Assembly (NCBI GenBank): GCA_031366605.1
Contig: JANLOO010000022.1
Location: 1 to 64,000 of the forward strand
Source of the DNA: CALMEC01 sp031366605
Lineage (GTDB): Bacteria > Actinomycetota > Thermoleophilia > Miltoncostaeales > Miltoncostaeaceae
Length of the DNA: 64,000 nt
Direction of reading: 5' to 3'
Under the pieces are notes generated by a model that saw only the letters and a program-made list of their open reading frames with translations, was not told the DNA's origin and did not search any database. The translations under genes and the position numbers were made by a program. Of this stretch, positions 41,865 through 50,719 are shown in pieces. Every line of letters starts with the position of its first letter. Positions within the stretch are counted from its first letter, which is position 1.

Positions 41865-43661
41865 GTGCGGTGGAGGATCCCAACGTTGTGTGTGTTCGTC
41901 GTGGCCGCCGCCTCGGTCAGCCTGGCGACCGCGGCGATCGGCGATCCCCAACTCGTCAGCCTGGATCAAACCGGTGGCAATCGAAGTGGCGTCGCAGTGG
42001 GGAGCGCCGTCTCCGCCGACGGACGTTGGGTCGCGTTTACGTCGTCCGACGACCTGTTCGGAGTTGGCCCGACTCCGAACAAGCAGCTGTACGTGCGCGA
42101 CACGGTCAGTGGGCGGACGAAGCTCGTATCGGCCGGCGCGACCGGTGTCGCTGCCGACGCTGATGTTGACGACCCGCCCGATCATCGGACGTACGCGATC
42201 TCCGGCGACGGTCGCTATGTGGTGTTCGCGACCGGGGCGAGCAACCTTGTGGCGGGGGACCACGTCGGCCCCGATCACGATGTGTTTCGCAAGGACCTGC
42301 AAACCGGAGCCATCACGCTCGTCTCCCGTGCGGCGAACGGGGCAGCGGCGAATGGGATCGTGGACGGGGACCCGGATATCTCGTTCGACGGCTCTGAAGT
42401 CGCATACGAAACCGGCGCCGCCACCAACCTGTGGGCCCCCGACACTACGGCAACCGCGAGTGACATCGTCGTCAGCGACCTGGTCTCGGGCACGAGCGTG
42501 CTCGTCAGCGCCGACAGCGCGGGCGCGGCGCTGACGGGGACCCTCCATCACCCTGCGATCTCAGCCGACGGTCGCGTCGTCGCGTTTGAAGATGGCAGCG
42601 GGATCACCGTACGCAACCTCGTCGCCGCCTCAACGACGGTGGGGCCGTCAGGCACGTTCCCGGACCTGTCGGGAGACGGCCATGTGGTGGCGTACCAAAG
42701 CGGTGCGTCGATCGTGCGTCGTGATCTGGTGACCAGCACATCGACCGCGATCGCGAACGGTGCTTTGCCCGGTCTGTCTGCGGACGGACAGCGCATCGTG
42801 TTCGAAGCTCCTGCCATCCCAGCGATTGCCGCCGGCGACGTCAACGTCGTCGCGGATGTCTACGTAGGCGGATTGGCGGGCACGCCGGAACGTGTGAGCC
42901 AGCGCGGCAACGGGACCGACGCCAACCGCGCATCGGATCGTGGGGCGATAAGCGCCGACGGCGGCTCGGTGGCATTCGGCATCACCGACGGAGGCTCGTC
43001 ACAGACGTTGAACGCAGGCGACACAGACAGCGCCGCTGACGTCCTGCTCGCAAAGTTGCCCCCGACCGACACCAAAGGTCCGACGCTGACCGTGTCGAGT
43101 CCCGCTGACGGCGCATCGGCCACGACGGCCACGATCGGTGTGAGTGGCGCGGCGTCAGACCCCTCGGGCGTGGTGGCGGTGACGGTCAACGGGTTCCCCG
43201 CGGTGCTCAGCCCCACTGACAGCTTCGATGTGGAGGTGCCGTTGGCAGTCGGTGCGGGGACCCTGACGGTGCGTGCGGTCGATGGTGCCGGTCGCGTCAG
43301 CGAACGTCTCGTCCCCGTCACACGCACCGGGACCCAGCCGACGCCCGGAGCTCACAAAGCACGTGCCCGGTCGCTCCGCATCTACCGAGCGGGGGGCGCC
43401 ACCCGAGTCCGCTTCGTGCTGGACGCGGGAGCCACGGGTGTCACGGTCCGTTTGTGGAGGCGGGTCGTCCACCCGCAACGCGCTCCCACGTGGACTCCGG
43501 TCAACTCACTGCGGAAGGCGGTCGCAACCCGGGGCCGGCGCACCGCGCTCGTCAGCCGGCGACCGCTCCAGGCAGGCATCTACCAGGTGCGCGTGACCGT
43601 GGTGTCGGCAGGTGGTGTGGCGGTCGGTGTGATCCGCCACGCGGTGGCGCGCCGGACCTGA
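41865..43661 (+). CDS. Secreted WD40-like beta-propeller with C-terminal Ig-like domain
   Basis: The product is 598 residues. A signal peptide (RWRIPTLCVFVVAAASVSLA) is followed by seven or so TolB-like blades, each with a S-x-DG motif: SADGRWVAFTS, SGDGRYVVFAT, SFDGSEVAYET, SADGRVVAFED, SGDGHVVAYQS, SADGQRIVFEA, SADGGSVAFGI. An Ig-like domain (about 403-490) and a basic C-terminal domain follow. It is probably an extracellular scaffold or binding protein. The GTG start at 41865 begins the signal sequence. It lies divergent from the CoA-transferase. Confidence 0.88.
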   Translation: MRWRIPTLCVFVVAAASVSLATAAIGDPQLVSLDQTGGNRSGVAVGSAVSADGRWVAFTSSDDLFGVGPTPNKQLYVRDTVSGRTKLVSAGATGVAADADVDDPPDHRTYAISGDGRYVVFATGASNLVAGDHVGPDHDVFRKDLQTGAITLVSRAANGAAANGIVDGDPDISFDGSEVAYETGAATNLWAPDTTATASDIVVSDLVSGTSVLVSADSAGAALTGTLHHPAISADGRVVAFEDGSGITVRNLVAASTTVGPSGTFPDLSGDGHVVAYQSGASIVRRDLVTSTSTAIANGALPGLSADGQRIVFEAPAIPAIAAGDVNVVADVYVGGLAGTPERVSQRGNGTDANRASDRGAISADGGSVAFGITDGGSSQTLNAGDTDSAADVLLAKLPPTDTKGPTLTVSSPADGASATTATIGVSGAASDPSGVVAVTVNGFPAVLSPTDSFDVEVPLAVGAGTLTVRAVDGAGRVSERLVPVTRTGTQPTPGAHKARARSLRIYRAGGATRVRFVLDAGATGVTVRLWRRVVHPQRAPTWTPVNSLRKAVATRGRRTALVSRRPLQAGIYQVRVTVVSAGGVAVGVIRHAVARRT

Positions 43662-43709
43662 CCGCGCTGGTATCGTCAATCGCCCCGGTCACCCCGAAAG
43701 GACCACGCG

Positions 43710-44453
43710 ATGGGTTTGATGAGGCGGTTCTTCATGATCGTCAAGGCGAAGATCAGCAAGATGCTGGATCACGCCGAGGATCCCAACGAGACGCTCGACT
43801 ACTCCTACGAGAAGCAACTCGAGCTGTTGCAACAGGTGCGCCGTGGCGTCGTGGACGTCGCGACTTCGAAGAAGCGCCTGGAGTTGCAGACACAGAAGCT
43901 CGAGGCGAGCGTCGCCAAGCTCGACTCGCAGGCGCGCCAGGCGCTGCAGGCGGGCCGTGAGGACCTGGCCCGCGTCGCGCTGGAGCGCAAGAAGGGCATT
44001 CAGGCCCAGCTGCTGAGTCTCGACACGCAGCGTCAGCAATTGCAGGGCGAGTCCGAGAAGCTGCAGGCAGCCGAGCAGCGCCTGACCGCCAAGGTCGAGT
44101 CGTTCCGCACGCAGAAAGAGACGATCAAGGCCCAGTACACGGCCGCCGAGGCTCAGGTCAAGATCAGCGAGGCGTTCAGCGGGATCTCCGAGGAGATGGC
44201 CGACGTCGGGCTCGCTTTGCAGCGGGCAGAGGACAAGACGGACCAGATGAAGGCCCGCGCGGGTGCGCTCGACGAGCTGTTGGAATCCGGGGCGCTCGAA
44301 GACATGACGCAGACCGGCGACGCGATCGATCGCGAGCTGTCCCAGGTGACGTCCGAGTCCGAGGTCAACGCCGAGCTCGAGGCCCTCAAGAAGGAACTGG
44401 GAACGGGTGCGGCTCCGGCGGAGGGCACGGCGCTCGAAGGTGGCCCGTCGTGA
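43710..44453 (+). CDS. pspA: PspA/IM30 phage-shock protein
   Basis: The product is 247 residues and almost all coiled coil: RRFFMIVKAKISKMLDHAED at the N-terminal amphipathic helix, then YSYEKQLELLQQVRRGVVDV and VALERKKGIQAQL. PspA assembles on stressed membranes as rods or spirals and preserves the proton gradient. AAAGG lies seven bases before the ATG at 43710. It overlaps pspAA (GTGA), and pspAA overlaps the deaminase gene, so three genes form one unit. No pspC or htpX lies nearby. Confidence 0.95.
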   Translation: MGLMRRFFMIVKAKISKMLDHAEDPNETLDYSYEKQLELLQQVRRGVVDVATSKKRLELQTQKLEASVAKLDSQARQALQAGREDLARVALERKKGIQAQLLSLDTQRQQLQGESEKLQAAEQRLTAKVESFRTQKETIKAQYTAAEAQVKISEAFSGISEEMADVGLALQRAEDKTDQMKARAGALDELLESGALEDMTQTGDAIDRELSQVTSESEVNAELEALKKELGTGAAPAEGTALEGGPS

Positions 44454-44728
44454 TTGTGCGGATCCTTGGGGAGGGGCAATACCGCCTTCCGGAATCCGCA
44501 GGGCAGGATCTCAACGTGATCGACAAGCGGCTCGAGGCTGCCGTGGAGGCGGGCAACCAGGACGCGTTCGCCAAGGAACTCGCCGGACTCGTTGCGGCAG
44601 TCCGTTCCAAGGGCGAGGCCTTGGCCGACGACGAACTCATCCCGTCAGACGCCGTGGTCCCGGACCCGGACACGACTATGGACGAAGCGCGCCGGTTGCT
44701 CTCGGAGGAGGGCTTGATCCCGGATTGA
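44450..44728 (+). CDS. PspA-associated protein PspAA
   Basis: The product is 92 residues. MIVRILGEGQYRLPESAGQD and LIPSDAVVPDPDTTMDEARR, ending LLSEEGLIPD, match the PspAA family that accompanies PspA in actinobacteria. It is thought to take part in membrane-stress signalling, perhaps as a partner of PspA rods. Its GTG start overlaps the PspA stop (GTGA), and its TGA overlaps the next TTG (TTGA), so translation is coupled on both sides. Confidence 0.9.
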   Translation: MIVRILGEGQYRLPESAGQDLNVIDKRLEAAVEAGNQDAFAKELAGLVAAVRSKGEALADDELIPSDAVVPDPDTTMDEARRLLSEEGLIPD

Positions 44729-45261
44729 TCGACCGGACGAAGGAACTCGAGCGGGACCGGTTCTACATGGGTCTCGCTCGCGCGGTGCGCGAGGGCGCCG
44801 ACTGTCTCGGCAGTGTGGTCGGTGCCGTCTTGGTCCGTGACAACCGGGTCGTCTCAACCGGCTTCAACGGAACGCCCTCGGGGTTTCCCAACTGCACCGA
44901 CGGCGGGTGCGTGCGCTGCAGCGACAGCGATCTTCACACCAAGGGGCGTGGGGAAGAGGCAGCCGATCCCGAGCACACTCCGGGTCGCGGTCTCGACCGG
45001 TGTGTCTGCGTCCACGCTGAGCAGAACGCGTTCCTGACCGCCGCCCGATTCGGGACCCGCGTCGAGGGCACGACGCTCTACACGACGCTCAGCCCCTGCT
45101 TCGGCTGCCTCAAGGAAGCGGTCCAGGCCGGGGTCGTGCGCGTCGTGTTCGACGAGCTGTACCGGACCGTCTACAGCGACGCGTTGCAACACCAGTACGA
45201 CGCGCTCGCGGCCCATCTCTCAGCGGGCGACCCCACGCGGTTCGAACAACTCGGCCTCTGA
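44725..45261 (+). CDS. Deoxycytidylate (dCMP) deaminase-like zinc enzyme
   Basis: The product is 178 residues. The zinc site is HAEQNAFLTA plus SPCFGCLKEAVQAG (His, Cys, Cys), and FNGTPSGFPNCTDGGCVRCS matches the dCMP deaminase nucleotide-binding loop. It would convert dCMP to dUMP for thymidylate synthesis. The TTG start overlaps the PspAA stop (TTGA). Its co-location with PspA-PspAA is odd but looks deliberate, and the family recurs beside pspA in related genomes to my recollection. A composite repeat follows the stop. Confidence 0.92.
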   Translation: MIDRTKELERDRFYMGLARAVREGADCLGSVVGAVLVRDNRVVSTGFNGTPSGFPNCTDGGCVRCSDSDLHTKGRGEEAADPEHTPGRGLDRCVCVHAEQNAFLTAARFGTRVEGTTLYTTLSPCFGCLKEAVQAGVVRVVFDELYRTVYSDALQHQYDALAAHLSAGDPTRFEQLGL

Positions 45262-45267
45262 AAATCC

Positions 45268-45380
45268 CAGCCGCCACAAGTGTCGTGTGCCGAGGGCGGC
45301 GTATGCATCCAGCCGCCATCAGTGTTTGTGCCCCGGAGGGGCTCATAGTCCGCCCGAGTGCCGTGCTGAGGGCGGCGTAT
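45268..45380. repeat. Composite intergenic repeat between convergent genes
   Basis: Two copies of CAGCCGCCA(C/T)-AGTGT-TGTGCC (45268-45291 and 45310-45332) and two of GAGGGCGGCGTAT (45292-45304 and 45368-45380) alternate. The GCCGCC and GGCGGC parts can pair in several ways, giving nested hairpins that would terminate both the deaminase and SDR transcripts. It is unrelated to families 1 and 2. Confidence 0.65.
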
Positions 45381-45387
45381 AGGTCGC

Positions 45388-46074
45388 CTAAATCGCCTGA
45401 TCCGGGTGACGCATCAGGATTTCGTTGACGGCGACACCCGGGGGTTGCGACACGGCGAACATGACCGCCCGTGCGACATCGTCGCCGGTCATGTGGACCT
45501 GTGGGGTGTTCTCGAAGAACGGCGTGTCGACGTTGCCAGGTGATATCAGCGTGACGCGGATGCCGCGCTCGTGGAGTTCCTTGCGCGCCGACTCTGCCAT
45601 CGCGCCGACCGCGTGCTTGGTCGCCGAGTAGACCGAGCCTTCGATGTTGACGTGTCCTGCGACGGACCCGGTGACGAGAAGATGCCCACGCGTCGCCTCG
45701 AGCGCGCCGACCGTGGCGCGGATCGTCAAGGCCGCGCCGTAGACGTTGGTCAGGATCATCGACCGCCAATGCTCCGGCGACTCGTTGAGGAACCCGCGGA
45801 CCGCGCCAAACCCCGCATTCGCGAACGCGACGTCGATCCGCCCAAACGCCCGCAGCGTGGTTTCGACAGCGTTTTCGACCTGTTCCCATTCCGTCACATC
45901 GCACGTGATCGCGAGCGCACGCTCCGGTCCACCCAACTCGGCCGCAAGGGATTCCAGCGCCTGCGTCGTGCGGGCGAGTAGGGCGAGCCGGTAGCCGGCT
46001 GCGGCTGCCTGCCGGGCCGTCGCCGCGCCGATGCCGCTCGACGCACCGGTGATCAGGAATACGCGCTCGTCCAT
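45388..46074 (-). CDS. Short-chain dehydrogenase/reductase
   Basis: The product is 228 residues. The cofactor loop ITGASSGIGAATARQ, the NAG motif ANAGFGAV, the catalytic Ser in VTGSVAGHVNIEGS and the YSATKHAV Tyr-x3-Lys are all present, so this is a classical SDR. The Arg at the end of beta-2 (LLARTTQAL) favours NADP(H). Substrate is unknown. The ATG at 46074 is the start. It shares a divergent region with the gene at 46130. Confidence 0.95.
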   Translation of the reverse strand: MDERVFLITGASSGIGAATARQAAAAGYRLALLARTTQALESLAAELGGPERALAITCDVTEWEQVENAVETTLRAFGRIDVAFANAGFGAVRGFLNESPEHWRSMILTNVYGAALTIRATVGALEATRGHLLVTGSVAGHVNIEGSVYSATKHAVGAMAESARKELHERGIRVTLISPGNVDTPFFENTPQVHMTGDDVARAVMFAVSQPPGVAVNEILMRHPDQAI

Positions 46075-46117
46075 CGTCAGACATTCCCACACTCGGCCGA
46101 GGCTCGCCCGCGCACGC

Positions 46118-46123
46118 TACCGT
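46118..46123 (+). promoter_or_regulatory. Putative -10 box of the 46130 gene
   Basis: TACCGT ends six bases before the GTG at 46130, suggesting a leaderless transcript. Confidence 0.4.
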
Positions 46124-46129
46124 TGCGTG

Positions 46130-46528
46130 GTGGTCGAACGCTTTGCGATGCGCAGGTCCTGGGGCACACGGTTCTTATGGCCGATGGTGCGCGGAACCGT
46201 GTTCGCCGAGGTCGCCGATGGGCACGTTCGGATCGACTTCGGGTGGCTCGGCGGCGCGGACATCGAGATCGCAAACGTTGCGCGGCTGTCACGCATCCGC
46301 TGGCCGTGGTGGGCAGGGCTGGGCGTGCGGCTGGGACGGAGCATGGCCGCGTTCACGACCGCCTCGGGTCAGGCGGCGGGGATCGACCTGATCGATGCCA
46401 TCCAGGTGCGCGCCCCGCTGCGGTGGTGGGCGCAGCGGGTGATCCTCAGCGTCGAGGACGTCGACCACTTTCTGGCGGTCATCGCGAGGGAGCGTGGAAT
46501 CGTTCCGGATGTCTCCGGTGAGGAATAG
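46130..46528 (+). CDS. Conserved protein of unknown function
   Basis: The product is 132 residues. It is rich in Trp and basic residues, with strands HVRIDFGWLGGADIEIANVA and helices VDHFLAVIARERGIV, and no membrane segment. IRWPWWAGLGVRLGR is a recognisable block that recurs in actinobacterial hypothetical proteins. The GTG at 46130 is favoured over 46127 by the TACCGT box six bases before it. The last codons and the TAG stop lie inside repeat copy F. Confidence 0.65.
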   Translation: MVERFAMRRSWGTRFLWPMVRGTVFAEVADGHVRIDFGWLGGADIEIANVARLSRIRWPWWAGLGVRLGRSMAAFTTASGQAAGIDLIDAIQVRAPLRWWAQRVILSVEDVDHFLAVIARERGIVPDVSGEE

Positions 46529-46614
46529 CTGCTGAGTCGGATGGCGAGCGAAAAGCGAGTATCGCGACGGTTTGCAGCCGCCAAACGGTGCAGTAGTTCC
46601 TGTACGGGCCCTTA
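46519..46614. repeat. Family-1 element, shortened copy F
   Basis: It starts TGAGGAATAGCTGCTGAG; the usual GTCCGCGCA is missing, so the TAG stop of the 46130 gene falls inside the element. The right end on the minus strand reads TAAGGGCCC, and that TAA is the stop of the VOC gene. Both convergent genes end in this element. Confidence 0.8.
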
Positions 46615-46962
46615 GAGCGACTGCATGGCGATGAGCTTGTTGCCATCCGGGTCGTAGAACTCGAGGAGCTTGGATCCTTCGAGGTCCTCGAGGTCGCCGC
46701 GCTGCACCTCGTGGGTGGCCAGGTGGGCATCGAGCGCGGCGACGTCGTCGCAGCGGAACACGACAACCGCGCCGCCTTGATGCGGGCGGGTCGCGAGCTC
46801 ACCCTCGAGCGCCAGGTCGTAGCCGCCGACGTCGAACTCGGCCCAGTCATTGCCCGCACGGCTCTTGAGCGTCAGTCCAAGCACGCCGTTGTAGAACGCG
46901 ACCGCCTTCTCCATGTTGCAGATTCGGTAATACACGGTCTCGATCCCTTGGAGCAACGCCAC
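46612..46962 (-). CDS. Single-domain VOC/glyoxalase-family protein
   Basis: The product is 116 residues. GIETVYYRICNMEKAVAFYN, then DWAEFDVGGYDLALEG and LLEFYDPDGNKLIAMQSL, form one VOC module with metal-ligand positions Glu and His/Glu. Such proteins dimerise and act as glyoxalases, dioxygenases or resistance proteins; function cannot be fixed. The GTG at 46962 has GAGAGGGG five bases upstream. Its TAA stop is supplied by repeat copy F. Confidence 0.88.
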   Translation of the reverse strand: MALLQGIETVYYRICNMEKAVAFYNGVLGLTLKSRAGNDWAEFDVGGYDLALEGELATRPHQGGAVVVFRCDDVAALDAHLATHEVQRGDLEDLEGSKLLEFYDPDGNKLIAMQSL

Positions 46963-47081
46963 GTCGAACCCCTCTCGCTGTCGGTCGACGCGGAACACTA
47001 GCTGTTGCGCGATTCGTTGCAGATCGTGTGTGACTCGTCAGGGTTTCGTAAAACCTGCGCCGTGGGATGCCGAAGCCCACC

Positions 47082-47087
47082 TACACT
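47082..47087 (+). promoter_or_regulatory. Putative -10 box of the GerMN gene
   Basis: TACACT ends seven bases before the ATG at 47095, again the leaderless arrangement. Confidence 0.4.
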
Positions 47088-47094
47088 GAACCCG

Positions 47095-47721
47095 ATGCGA
47101 AAATTCCCTGCAATCGATCGACGCTTCACGCGAACGACCCTCGTCCTCCTTGCGATCGGAGCCGGTGCCAGCGTGCTCTCCGGGTGCGGCGGGGCCACCG
47201 GCGAGTCGCGGTCGACGCCGGACACCACCGCCCAGACATCAGCACCGGCGGCCGCAACGACGAGCCCTCCTGCGGCGACCGGCACGACGACTCCGGTGCG
47301 GAAGGTCACGCTGTACTTCGCGGACGCGGATGCACAGCAGTTGATCGAGGAGTCCCGCCCGACGGCGGCAACGGGATCCGATCTTCGCGCATCCCTCGTC
47401 GAGCTCGCCAAGGGTCCGACGCCGGGGAGCACCCGGCAGTCGGTCTTGCCGGTCGGGACCGCGATCATCGGGACCAACGTGCGGAGCGGCGAGGCGCTGG
47501 TCAACCTGAGCGCTGAGTTCAGCCAGGGCTACCCCGCCGGCGGAGCAGCCGCGGAGTTCGCCGTGCTGGCACCGCTCGTCTACACGGCGACTGCCATCGA
47601 CGGGGTCGAGCGCGTGCGCATCACCGTCGACGGGCAGACGCCTGCGCCGACCGGTTCGCAGTTCGACTGGACCAGGGCGTTCACCCGTGCCGACTTCCCA
47701 GACGTGCTGGCGGCGCCGTGA
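47095..47721 (+). CDS. GerMN-domain lipoprotein
   Basis: The product is 208 residues. A lipoprotein signal ends LSGCGG (Cys at about 29), then comes a Thr/Ala-rich linker, then one GerMN domain (about 67-190) with VTLYFADADAQQLIEESRPT, LVELAKGPTPGSTRQSVLPV and ALVNLSAEFSQGYPAGGAAA. GerMN proteins act in peptidoglycan remodelling or sporulation-like processes. The gene overlaps the amidase start (GTGA), so a cell-wall role is likely. It may have a leaderless transcript. Confidence 0.9.
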   Translation: MRKFPAIDRRFTRTTLVLLAIGAGASVLSGCGGATGESRSTPDTTAQTSAPAAATTSPPAATGTTTPVRKVTLYFADADAQQLIEESRPTAATGSDLRASLVELAKGPTPGSTRQSVLPVGTAIIGTNVRSGEALVNLSAEFSQGYPAGGAAAEFAVLAPLVYTATAIDGVERVRITVDGQTPAPTGSQFDWTRAFTRADFPDVLAAP

Positions 47722-48719
47722 AGCCACTCCGCCTTCTTGCCATCGCAGGTGCGATTGCCGCATTCGCCGGGAGCGGGAGCGCCCTGGCCAGTCCGTTGGT
47801 CGCGATCGACGCCGGGCATGGCGGCGCAGACACCGGCGCGGTCGGCATCCTGCCTGCCGGTACCGCGACCGGTCTTCCGCCCAGGCTCGATGCCGATGGC
47901 CAGACGGTGATCTACGAGAAGGACGTCACGCTGGATGTGTCGCAGCGCCTCAACGGGTTCTTGCAGGCACGTGGGTTTCCGACGGTCATGACCCGCACGC
48001 AGGATCTGGCGGGTGGCGACGTGCCGTACACGACCGTTACCGCCGATCTGAAAGCGCGATCGGACATCGCCAATGCCGTCGGCGCCCGTCTGTTCGTCTC
48101 GATCCACGAGAACGCGCTCGCTGCGACGACCGAGGGAACCGAGACGTTCCACTTCTACTACGCCAACCCGGGCGCTCGCGCGCTTGCGCAGCTGGTGCAT
48201 CAAGAGGTCGTGACGGCGTTGGGTCTGCCGGATCGGGGCGTCAAGACGGCCGGGTTCTATGTGCTCAAGCACACGACCATGCCGGCGATCCTGGTCGAGG
48301 GCGCGTTCCTGTCCAACCCCGCCGAGGCGCTCGTGCTCGCGGATCCCAACGTTCGCCAGCGTCTGGCCGAAGCGGTCGGGACCGGCGTCGTCAGGTACGC
48401 GGAGGCCGGCTACGACGCGATCTATGGCCTGGATCAACATCTGACCACGCCGAGGTACCAAGTCAACGCCGGTGCATTCCGAAAACTGGGCGACGCGCGT
48501 GCGCGCTACCGGATGGTGCGCCGCAAAGGGTTCGCGGCGGCGATCAGGAGTGAGTTCCACCCCAACCTCCGCAGGAACCTCTTCTTCGTCGTCGCCGGCA
48601 AGTTCGTATCGCGTGAGAACGCTGTGACCCTCCGCGACCGCATGCGGACCAAGCACATTCGCGCGAACGTCGCTCCGCTCGCGACGCGCTCACGTGCAGT
48701 TCCGAGCGCTCCCAGATAG
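47718..48719 (+). CDS. N-acetylmuramoyl-L-alanine amidase with SPOR-like C-terminus
   Basis: The product is 333 residues. A signal peptide (about 1-24) is followed by Amidase_3 with zinc ligands His34 in DAGHGG, Glu67 in YEKDV and His in SIHENA, plus catalytic Glu in LVEGAFLSN. The C-terminal 85 residues look like a SPOR-type peptidoglycan-binding domain (FFVVAGKFVSRENAVTLRDR). It cleaves the bond between N-acetylmuramic acid and L-alanine in peptidoglycan. The start is GTG 47718, overlapping the GerMN stop. Confidence 0.93.
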   Translation: MKPLRLLAIAGAIAAFAGSGSALASPLVAIDAGHGGADTGAVGILPAGTATGLPPRLDADGQTVIYEKDVTLDVSQRLNGFLQARGFPTVMTRTQDLAGGDVPYTTVTADLKARSDIANAVGARLFVSIHENALAATTEGTETFHFYYANPGARALAQLVHQEVVTALGLPDRGVKTAGFYVLKHTTMPAILVEGAFLSNPAEALVLADPNVRQRLAEAVGTGVVRYAEAGYDAIYGLDQHLTTPRYQVNAGAFRKLGDARARYRMVRRKGFAAAIRSEFHPNLRRNLFFVVAGKFVSRENAVTLRDRMRTKHIRANVAPLATRSRAVPSAPR

Positions 48720-48756
48720 TGATTGGGGAGCCGTCCGGGCTGTCCCACTAGCATCG

Positions 48757-50718
48757 GTGGGCTTGCCGCCCGACTACCTGCAACTCCAACTTCCGCTCCC
48801 GCTGCCCCAACCTGGCAGCGAGCGTCAGGCCACGCTTGCGGACAAGCTGTGTGATCTTCTGGTGCGTCGCGGTCGTCCGCTCGAGACGGGGCATATCGTT
48901 GCCCAGGTCCTGCGGATGCGCACGTGTCCTGAACGCCTGCAGCGGCGGCTCGTCGCCGAGATCGTCGAGAGCGACGAGCGGCTGGCGTGGCGCGATCGGG
49001 ACCTGGTCGGGCTCGCCCCGGCGGGGTGGGCGGCGACGCCGCTGCGCGAGGCCACGTTCTGCATCCTCGACATCGAGACGACCGGAGGAGCACCGGGCCG
49101 CTCCAAGATCACTGAGATCGCAGCGGTTCGCCTGAAGGGCGGCCAGATCATCGACCGGTTCGAGACGTTGGTCGATCCCGGCCAGTCGATTCCCGTGCCG
49201 ATCACCCGCATCACCGGCATCACGGACGCCCTGCTGGTCGGCCAGCCGCGCATCGAGGAGGCCCTCGAGCGATTCGTGGCGTTCGTCGGAGACGACGTCA
49301 TGGTCGCCCACAACGCGCCCTTCGACTTTCGCTTTCTCAACTACGAGCGCTTCCGCATCTCCGGCCGCTACTTCACCCAGCCCTGGCTCGACACGCTGGT
49401 CATCGCACGGCGCCTGCTGCGACGCCGGCTCGATCGCTTTGACCTTGGGAGCTTGGCCGAGTGGGCCGACACCAGCGTGCGCCCCAGCCATCGCGCGTTG
49501 CCCGACGCCGAGGCGACCGCGGAGATCCTGGTGTTGCTGCTCGACTTGCTCGTCGAGCGTGGCCACACGACGTTGGAGCGCGCCGTGGGGTTCGGTCAGG
49601 GGGGCGGGGCCAGATACGCGCACAAGCTTGCGTTGTCCGAGAACCTGCCGCAGACGCCGGGTGTCTACATCATGCGGGACCGCGAGGGCACAGCGCTGTA
49701 CGTCGGCAAGGCGCGCAACATCCGTCGCCGTGTGCGCTCGTACTTCGGCCCGCAGGGGCGCCACAGCCGGCTGGTCGCACGAGCCCTCGAGGGAGTCACG
49801 CGTATCGATCACGAGGAGACGGGCTCCGAACTCGGCGCGTTGCTCCGCGAGACGGCGTTGCTGCGTGAGCTGCATCCGCCCTGCAACAGTCGCGGCGTCA
49901 GGACAACCGGTCGCCGCTACATCAAACTGACCGTCACCGACGAGTACCCGCGGCTGCTCGTCGTGCCAGACGTCTTGGACGACGCGGCCGCCTACTACGG
50001 TCCGGTTCGCTCCGAACGCCTAGCGCGATCGGCGCTTGACGCATTGCACGCGCTCTATCCCATCCAGATGTGTCATCCCCGTTGTGCCGGCGGGACGCAG
50101 GCGCGGCTGATGGATGACGCGCCCGTCGGATGCCGGGGGCCGTGCAGTGTGAGCCACGCGGATTCGTACCGGCGTGCCATCGACGAGGTCCGCTCGTTGC
50201 TCGAATCCGACCAAGGCGCTGCCACGGCGCAGCTGATGGGTCGCCTGGCCGAACAGGCTGCCACCCTGCCGACATTGCGCGATGCCGCAGGTCGCGAGGC
50301 CCTGGAGGCGTTGATCGGCTGCCTGGGTGCGCTGGGGCGGGCGCGGATGGCGTCACGGGCGTGTGGTGTCGTTGTCGAGCCGGGCGTCGATGGCCGCGGG
50401 GTCACGGTGCTGTTCATCTGGAACGGTCGCGTCAGCGCGCGCGAGGAGTTGACGACGGATGGACCGGTCGTCGTGCACGGTGCGCTCGCGGCACTGGGAA
50501 CGCGCGATGAGGCGATCCCGCTCAGCCCCGGCGAGCTGGACGCGGCGCTGATCCTGCACGACTGGCTCTCCACCCGGGCCGGGCATCCCGGCGTTGTGGC
50601 GCTGCGGCCCGGGTTTGATCAGGTCGCCGCGCTCGCAGACGTGCTCGAAGCGGTGCGTGCGATGGACATCTTCAGCCTTCCGGCCGAACGGACCGCCAGG
50701 TTTGCCTCGGCGGCGTGA
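48757..50718 (+). CDS. DEDDh exonuclease fused to a UvrC-like GIY-YIG domain
   Basis: The product is 653 residues. The DEDDh exonuclease occupies about 85-270: ILDIETTGG (Asp, Glu), HNAPFDFRFL, and HRALPDAEAT (His, Asp). Residues about 300-380 form the GIY-YIG nuclease: GVYIMRDREGTALYVGKARN, RRRVRSYFG and the later ETALLRELHPPCN. A UvrC-like middle section with Cys residues follows. This fusion is known in actinobacteria and is annotated as a DNA-polymerase-III-epsilon-like/UvrC-like repair nuclease. The start could be GTG 48757 or lie up to 21 codons upstream (48694). Confidence 0.9.
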   Translation: MGLPPDYLQLQLPLPLPQPGSERQATLADKLCDLLVRRGRPLETGHIVAQVLRMRTCPERLQRRLVAEIVESDERLAWRDRDLVGLAPAGWAATPLREATFCILDIETTGGAPGRSKITEIAAVRLKGGQIIDRFETLVDPGQSIPVPITRITGITDALLVGQPRIEEALERFVAFVGDDVMVAHNAPFDFRFLNYERFRISGRYFTQPWLDTLVIARRLLRRRLDRFDLGSLAEWADTSVRPSHRALPDAEATAEILVLLLDLLVERGHTTLERAVGFGQGGGARYAHKLALSENLPQTPGVYIMRDREGTALYVGKARNIRRRVRSYFGPQGRHSRLVARALEGVTRIDHEETGSELGALLRETALLRELHPPCNSRGVRTTGRRYIKLTVTDEYPRLLVVPDVLDDAAAYYGPVRSERLARSALDALHALYPIQMCHPRCAGGTQARLMDDAPVGCRGPCSVSHADSYRRAIDEVRSLLESDQGAATAQLMGRLAEQAATLPTLRDAAGREALEALIGCLGALGRARMASRACGVVVEPGVDGRGVTVLFIWNGRVSAREELTTDGPVVVHGALAALGTRDEAIPLSPGELDAALILHDWLSTRAGHPGVVALRPGFDQVAALADVLEAVRAMDIFSLPAERTARFASAA

Positions 50719-50719
50719 C

